Assembly (NCBI RefSeq): GCF_004004555.2
Contig: NZ_SACP01000009.1
Location: 1-64,000 of the forward strand
Length of the DNA stretch: 64,000 bases
DNA from: Methylobacterium oryzihabitans
GTDB lineage: Bacteria; Pseudomonadota; Alphaproteobacteria; Rhizobiales; Beijerinckiaceae
Reading direction: 5' to 3'
This document shows, one piece after another, positions 59,846-64,000 of this stretch. A model generated the notes under the pieces. The model saw only the letters and a list, made by a program, of their open reading frames with translations. It made no database searches and was not told the origin of the DNA. Numbering within the stretch: the first letter of the stretch is position 1; every line of letters begins with the position of its first letter. Made by a program: the position numbers and the translations under genes.

Positions 59846-60441
59846 GGCAGCCCCCGCGGCTGGCCCGGGATGTCGGTCCAGATCTTCTTCGGGTCGGCGG
59901 GCATCTCCTCGCCCTGCTCGCGCCCACGCTCGGGGAAGTCGCGCACAAGGCGCGAGGCGACGTCGAGATTGAACTTGGCATCCCAGGCCTCGGGCCGGAG
60001 CGTCAGCGCGCGGCGATAGGCCTGCCGGGCGAGCCCAACGAGCGGCGTGGCCGGCTCCAAGTCGCCCGCTTCCAGCTTGGCGAAGGCCTGCCGCAGCCGC
60101 GCGTTGCCCAGCGCGATCTGCGCCAGCGCACGCAGGGCCGGCGAGCCACTGCCGTCGAGGGCAGCGATCAGCGGCTCGGCCTCGTCGAGGCGTTCGCGGG
60201 CGGCGAGGAACCGGATGCGGGCCAGCAGTAGTTCCGGGACGGCATCGGCGGCGACCGGACGGTCGTGGCCGGCCTCGAGCGCCGCGATGGCGCGGTTGGC
60301 GCTCCCGTCGCGCCAGACCAGGCCGGAGCAGGCGAGCGCGCCTGCCGCGCCGGCGAGCGGCAGGGCGACGAGCAGGGCCGGCCGAACGGCCCCCCAGGCC
60401 CGCCGCAGGACGCGCGCGAGGGAACGACGAGTGGCGGTCAT
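59842..60441 (-). CDS. mxaK: MxaK, membrane-anchored protein
   Basis: 199 aa. One N-terminal membrane segment (LRRAWGAVRPALLVALPLAGAAGALACSGLVW) is followed by a helical region with TPR-like repeats (ARIRFLAARERLDEAEPLIAAL and PALRALAQIALGNARLRQAF). It overlaps both neighbours by 4 nt. MxaK is required for the calcium-dependent maturation of methanol dehydrogenase; the TPR-like pattern suggests a scaffold role. Confidence 0.72.
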   Translation of the reverse strand: MTATRRSLARVLRRAWGAVRPALLVALPLAGAAGALACSGLVWRDGSANRAIAALEAGHDRPVAADAVPELLLARIRFLAARERLDEAEPLIAALDGSGSPALRALAQIALGNARLRQAFAKLEAGDLEPATPLVGLARQAYRRALTLRPEAWDAKFNLDVASRLVRDFPERGREQGEEMPADPKKIWTDIPGQPRGLP

Positions 60442-61496
60442 GCGGCGCGCCTGGTCTCGCGGGAGGCCGCCGGGCGGGACGCGGACGTTCGGGTCGCCAG
60501 ATCGGTCTCGGCGAGCTTGCCCGCGATGAGCAGCCCCATGGCCAGGGCGGCGAGGCCGTAGGCGAACCCGGTGAGATCGCGCTGCGGACGCCGCTCGGTG
60601 TAGGAGATGGGCTTACGCTCCTGGCGGTCGATCTCGCGGATCGCCTCCTCCACCGCCTGCGCGCTCTCGGCCTCGAAGGCGCGGTAGGGCACGCCGAGGC
60701 TCTTGAAGAACAGGTCGAGATGACGCTCGGGCGCCGCCTGCGGCGTGTCCTCACCTCCCGGACGGTCGCCGAGGCCCGGCGAGCCGGCCGTGCGCAGGAA
60801 GAGCCAGTACAGGGTCGGGTGGGTCTTCGCGAACTCCTCCCGCAGGAGGGGCTGGACGCGCCGATCGATGACCGCCGCCCCGTCGGAGACGAGCAGCAGC
60901 ACGCGCGCGGCCTGCGGAGCGCCGGGGCCGAACTGCGCCAGGGCCAGGCCGAGACCGCGGGCGACGTTGGTCGCCTCCAGGCCCGGCCGGTCGATCGCCC
61001 GGATCGCCGCCCGCACGGCGTCGTGGCGGTCGGTCATCGGCAGCACCGCCATCGGCGAGGTCGAGAAGGCCGAGACCGCGACGAGATCGTGCGCCCGGCG
61101 GCCGACGAACCCTTCGAGGATCCGCCGCGAGGCGGCAGCCTTCGACTCCTCGGGCCCGGACGGCTGCCTGCCGGCGAAGGTCTCATTCATGCTGCCGCTG
61201 CGGTCGATGAGGAGCGAGATCTGCGCGCCCTCCCCCGTCCGAACCAGGTTCTCGCCGACGAGGTGCGGTCCGGCGAGGGCGAGGACCAGGAACCCGATCG
61301 CCGCCACGCCGGCGAGCGTCAGTACCGCATCGACGAGGCGCGACAGCCCATCGGCCGGGACCATGGCGAGGGAGGGCACCGGGATGCGCCTCTGCGCGGA
61401 CGCGGCAAGCGGCAACAGCGCCAGCGGGAGCAGCCACAGCCAGGCCGGGGCCGTCACCCCGAAGCGGGAGACGAGAGCCGTCAGGGAGTCGGTCAT
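60438..61496 (-). CDS. mxaC: MxaC, von Willebrand factor A domain protein
   Basis: 352 aa. A VWA domain with a MIDAS motif LLIDRSGSMNETF near residue 92 lies between membrane segments at the N-terminus (GVTAPAWLWLLPLALLPLAAS, AIGFLVLALAGPHL) and C-terminus (FAYGLAALAMGLLIAGKLAET). Batteries of MoxR plus VWA proteins are typical chaperone sets. It overlaps mxaK and mxaA by 4 nt each. Confidence 0.75.
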   Translation of the reverse strand: MTDSLTALVSRFGVTAPAWLWLLPLALLPLAASAQRRIPVPSLAMVPADGLSRLVDAVLTLAGVAAIGFLVLALAGPHLVGENLVRTGEGAQISLLIDRSGSMNETFAGRQPSGPEESKAAASRRILEGFVGRRAHDLVAVSAFSTSPMAVLPMTDRHDAVRAAIRAIDRPGLEATNVARGLGLALAQFGPGAPQAARVLLLVSDGAAVIDRRVQPLLREEFAKTHPTLYWLFLRTAGSPGLGDRPGGEDTPQAAPERHLDLFFKSLGVPYRAFEAESAQAVEEAIREIDRQERKPISYTERRPQRDLTGFAYGLAALAMGLLIAGKLAETDLATRTSASRPAASRETRRAA

Positions 61497-62491
61497 GAAT
61501 GCCCTCCCGCATTCGCTGCCCGCTCCGCCGCGGCGAGGCGGCGGGCGGTCGCGACGAGGTCGGGCATTGGCCAGTCGCGTTGCGCCAGCGACGGATCGCG
61601 TCCGAAGAAGACCTCGCGGGAGGCCCGGAAGAACCGGTCGAGCGGTTGGGTCAGGGCGGCGTAGGCGGGATGCCGGACGAGGAAGCCTGCCAGATCCTCA
61701 CCCATCACCCGCCGACCATCCGTGCGGTCGAGGCCGCGATGGAGCGCCAGCAACGCCTCACGGTAGGCGGCCTCGGCGTCACGGCGGACGGCCTGCCGGC
61801 GCACCTGCCTCCAGGCCGCCGCAAAGGCCCGAGCCGGCCGATGCCGGAATGGCCACCACGCCCGGTCGCGGGCGAGAGCTAAGAGGCCCGCCAGGCCCAA
61901 GCCCGCGAAGGCCCAGGCGAGCGCACCGGGCAAGGCCGGATCACGGCGGGGATTCGGGCTCTCGGGCCGGAGATACTCCACCGGATCGGCGACCGGCGGG
62001 GGCTGGATCTCGCGCAAGGGCGACACGCCGATCGGCCAGCTCGGCACCTCGGCGACAGCGCTGGTCGTCGCGCGCGGAGCCTCGCTGGCGAAGGTCACGG
62101 TAAAGGCCGGGACGTCGAGGCGTCGTACGTCGAGGGCCGCGTAGAAGGTCTGGTAGGTGAGCGACAGGCGCCAGAGCCGGTTCCCGTCCCGCGCCGGCCC
62201 GGGCGCGACCGAGACCGCGGTGAGGTCGAGCCAGTAGGTCAGCGGCCCCGGCTTCGGCAGCGAGGCGGCTTGCGGCGCGAAGCCGTCCACGGCCTCGATC
62301 TCGACCGTGGCGCCGAAACGGTCGCCGACGAAGAGTCCGAACGGCCGCGGAGAGCGCACTACCACCGCCCCGATCTGAGCCTCGGCCGGCAACGGCAAGA
62401 GACCGGAGAGGAGAACAGATAGGAGTCCGGCCATCGCTACGACCGGGCTCTCCCGCGGAACCCGTGGCGGCTCGATTGCGCGCGTCCTCAT
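61493..62491 (-). CDS. mxaA: MxaA, methanol oxidation protein
   Basis: 332 aa. The N-terminus is a signal peptide (AMAGLLSVLLSGLLPLPAEAQ). A periplasmic beta-rich domain (GAVVVRSPRPFGLFVGDRFGATVEIEA) is followed by a single membrane segment near residue 200 (ALAWAFAGLGLAGLLALARDRAWW) and a helical cytoplasmic tail. It is one of the calcium-insertion genes of methanol dehydrogenase. It overlaps mxaS and mxaC by 4 nt each. Confidence 0.75.
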   Translation of the reverse strand: MRTRAIEPPRVPRESPVVAMAGLLSVLLSGLLPLPAEAQIGAVVVRSPRPFGLFVGDRFGATVEIEAVDGFAPQAASLPKPGPLTYWLDLTAVSVAPGPARDGNRLWRLSLTYQTFYAALDVRRLDVPAFTVTFASEAPRATTSAVAEVPSWPIGVSPLREIQPPPVADPVEYLRPESPNPRRDPALPGALAWAFAGLGLAGLLALARDRAWWPFRHRPARAFAAAWRQVRRQAVRRDAEAAYREALLALHRGLDRTDGRRVMGEDLAGFLVRHPAYAALTQPLDRFFRASREVFFGRDPSLAQRDWPMPDLVATARRLAAAERAANAGGHS

Positions 62492-63330
62492 GCGGCGGTC
62501 CAGAGCAGGTGGCGGGAGAAATCGTCGCCGTCGAAGCGGTCGGCGAGGCGATAGGGCGGTCTTCCGTGCCGGAGGGCGAGGCGACGAAAGGACTCCCTTC
62601 GCTCGGCCTCGCGGGCGAGCCAGCGCGTGCGAAGCGAGGGCCGCATCATCACCCGCCGTCGTCCGCCTCCTTCCAGGTCCTCCAGCTCGATCAGTCCGAA
62701 GGCCGGCAGGCCCTCATCGAGAGCGCCATCCTCAATGGCGACCGGGACGACGTCGTGGCCCTGGAGCCGCGCGAACAGGGCGCCGATCAGCGCCTCGGGC
62801 AGGCGGAAATCCGAGACCACCATCACGAGCTTGCGCCGTCCGGCGAGAGAGGAGGCCGCCGTAAGGAGGCCGTCGGCGCTCGTCCCCCGGGGCCGGATCG
62901 CCGCGAGCCTGTCCGCGACCACGTCGGCGGTTCCACGCCGGCGCGAGGCCGGAAGCATCAGGTCCGGCCCGGCACCGCAGCCGATGAGCCCGAAGGCGTC
63001 GCCGATCCGGGTCGCCGAGCGGGCGAGCGCGATGCAGAGTTCCGTCACCAGGTCCCAGGTCACGCCCGTACCGCGAAAGCGCATCGAGGCCGAGAGGTCG
63101 ACGAGCGCCCAGACCTCCAGCGCCCGGCGCTCCTCGAACCGGCGCACCACCGTACCCTCGAACGGATCGCGCAGGGTCGCCCGCAGATCGATGCGGCGGG
63201 CATCGGGGTGGCGCCAGAACGGCACCTGGTCGCGAAAGACGCCGATGCCACCGATCTCGCGCGAGCGGTGGGCGCCGGGGCCCGGACCGGCGGCAGGGCC
63301 GCGCAGCCGGTAGAGGATGTCCCCGGTCAC
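62488..63330 (-). CDS. mxaS: MxaS, DUF58-type protein
   Basis: 280 aa from a GTG at 63330 (GTGA overlap with the MoxR-type gene). DUF58/VWA-like features are present: ALVDLSASMRFRGTG near residue 85 (DxSxS MIDAS-like), and MVVSDFRLPEALIGALF further on. Such proteins work together with MoxR ATPases. The ORF reads further upstream, but that part would lie within the MoxR gene in another frame. Confidence 0.75.
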   Translation of the reverse strand: MTGDILYRLRGPAAGPGPGAHRSREIGGIGVFRDQVPFWRHPDARRIDLRATLRDPFEGTVVRRFEERRALEVWALVDLSASMRFRGTGVTWDLVTELCIALARSATRIGDAFGLIGCGAGPDLMLPASRRRGTADVVADRLAAIRPRGTSADGLLTAASSLAGRRKLVMVVSDFRLPEALIGALFARLQGHDVVPVAIEDGALDEGLPAFGLIELEDLEGGGRRRVMMRPSLRTRWLAREAERRESFRRLALRHGRPPYRLADRFDGDDFSRHLLWTAA

Positions 63331-64000
63331 GGTGCCGGCACCCTGTCGAGCACCGCCCGGCACAGGGCCGGCAGAATGCTCTCCCGCCGCATCTCGTAGA
63401 CCGGTTCGAGGAAGATCCGGTGCGCCATCGTCTCGGGAAAGACCGCGCGCAGATCCTCGGGCAGCAGCATGTCGCGGCCCTCGAGCCAGGCCCGGACCCG
63501 GGCGGCGCGAATCAGGAAGGCGACGCCGCGCGGACTCGCACCACCTTGGACCAGGGCGTCCATGGCGACGTCCGGCAGGGCGATGCCGGCCTGCCCCGGC
63601 TCCCGGATCGCCGACCACAGCCGGACGACGTACTCCTCGAGCGCCGGGCTCGCATGGATGCCGTGCTGGATCGCCGCCGCGATGCCGGCGACCGATGCCT
63701 GGTCGATCACGTCCTGGGCGACCTCCTGGATCAGTGCATCGGTGTCGTGGAAGAGCGGATCGAAGGCGAGGCGCCGGCGCATCCCCGGATCGGTCGGCGC
63801 CTCCATGCCGATCTCCATCAGGAACCGGTCGCGGGCGGCCGCCGGCAATTCGAAGGTCTCCTCGCGCTCGACCCGGTTGCGGTCGGCGAAGACCTGAAGA
63901 TAGGGAAAACGGTACTCGCGGTTGAAGGCCGACACGCTGCGCTCGGCCATCAGCCGCAGGAGCAGGGAATGGACCTGGGGCCGCGCCCGGTTGATCTCGT
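63327..64000 (-). CDS. mxaR: MoxR-type AAA+ ATPase MxaR (partial)
   Basis: The minus strand reads without a stop to the window edge, giving the last 224 codons. The frame opens at the window edge in EINRARPQVHSLLLRLMAERSV, the Walker B (DEINRA) region, and continues with the MoxR-typical lid and helical domain (PEDLRAVFPETMAHRIFLEP). The N-terminus with Walker A is outside the window. MoxR ATPases act with VWA proteins as chaperones, here for methanol dehydrogenase maturation. mxaF, mxaJ, mxaG and mxaI are expected just beyond the edge. Confidence 0.82.
   Translation of the reverse strand, partial: EINRARPQVHSLLLRLMAERSVSAFNREYRFPYLQVFADRNRVEREETFELPAAARDRFLMEIGMEAPTDPGMRRRLAFDPLFHDTDALIQEVAQDVIDQASVAGIAAAIQHGIHASPALEEYVVRLWSAIREPGQAGIALPDVAMDALVQGGASPRGVAFLIRAARVRAWLEGRDMLLPEDLRAVFPETMAHRIFLEPVYEMRRESILPALCRAVLDRVPAP

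Overview
The window looks like a Methylobacterium (or close Methylobacteriaceae) replicon. Most of it is GC-rich. Its right end carries the mxaR-S-A-C-K-L-D-E-H-B block of the methanol dehydrogenase cluster, next to a second PQQ alcohol dehydrogenase gene. The genus call rests on gene content and order, not on a marker gene. I saw no rRNA or tRNA gene and no CRISPR array.

Region 1 (1-11.4 kb) is an accessory, defence-like island. It holds the start of a UvrD-like helicase and an OLD-family nuclease (a Gabija-like pair). Next is a set that I cannot match to a described system: a GHKL ATPase facing a three-gene operon of a STAS-like/winged-helix protein, a small protein and a Cys-rich protein. 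Then come a two-gene operon with a PemK/MazF-like toxin fold behind a start-codon palindrome, a stand-alone WGR protein, an AT-rich zinc-ribbon/HEPN-like protein, and an exported caspase-like protein with an exported partner.

Region 2 (11.4-14.4 kb) is an integrase module: ScpB-like and DUF1403-type proteins divergent from a complete tyrosine recombinase, with a dyad between them.

Region 3 (14.8-29.3 kb) contains two iron-siderophore uptake systems on the minus strand. The first has an AraC/PchR-like regulator, a TonB receptor, a Fes/IroE-like esterase and a FecBDE-type ABC transporter. The second has a siderophore-interacting reductase, FhuC, FhuD, a double-length FhuB and a TonB receptor.

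Region 4 (29.5-44.4 kb) is metabolic. A seven-gene operon encodes a GsiABCD-like peptide transporter, an M20 peptidase, a PPOX flavoprotein and gamma-glutamyltransferase, which suggests uptake and degradation of gamma-glutamyl peptides. It is flanked by LysR and AraC regulators. An IclR regulator then faces a substrate-binding protein, an SDR and a class III CoA-transferase.

Region 5 (44.4-49.8 kb) is a haem uptake locus: hemP-hmuT-hmuU-hmuV plus a haem-type TonB receptor, with an inverted repeat just upstream of hemP.

Region 6 (49.8-64 kb) starts with 1.6 kb without a convincing gene. Inside it lies a strongly structured element followed by a Rho-independent terminator, a candidate small RNA. 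A Rieske protein/PQQ alcohol dehydrogenase operon and two exported proteins follow, and then the mxa operon runs leftward from the window edge. The mxa genes overlap by about 4 nt almost throughout. MxaB here is a receiver domain with no DNA-binding domain.
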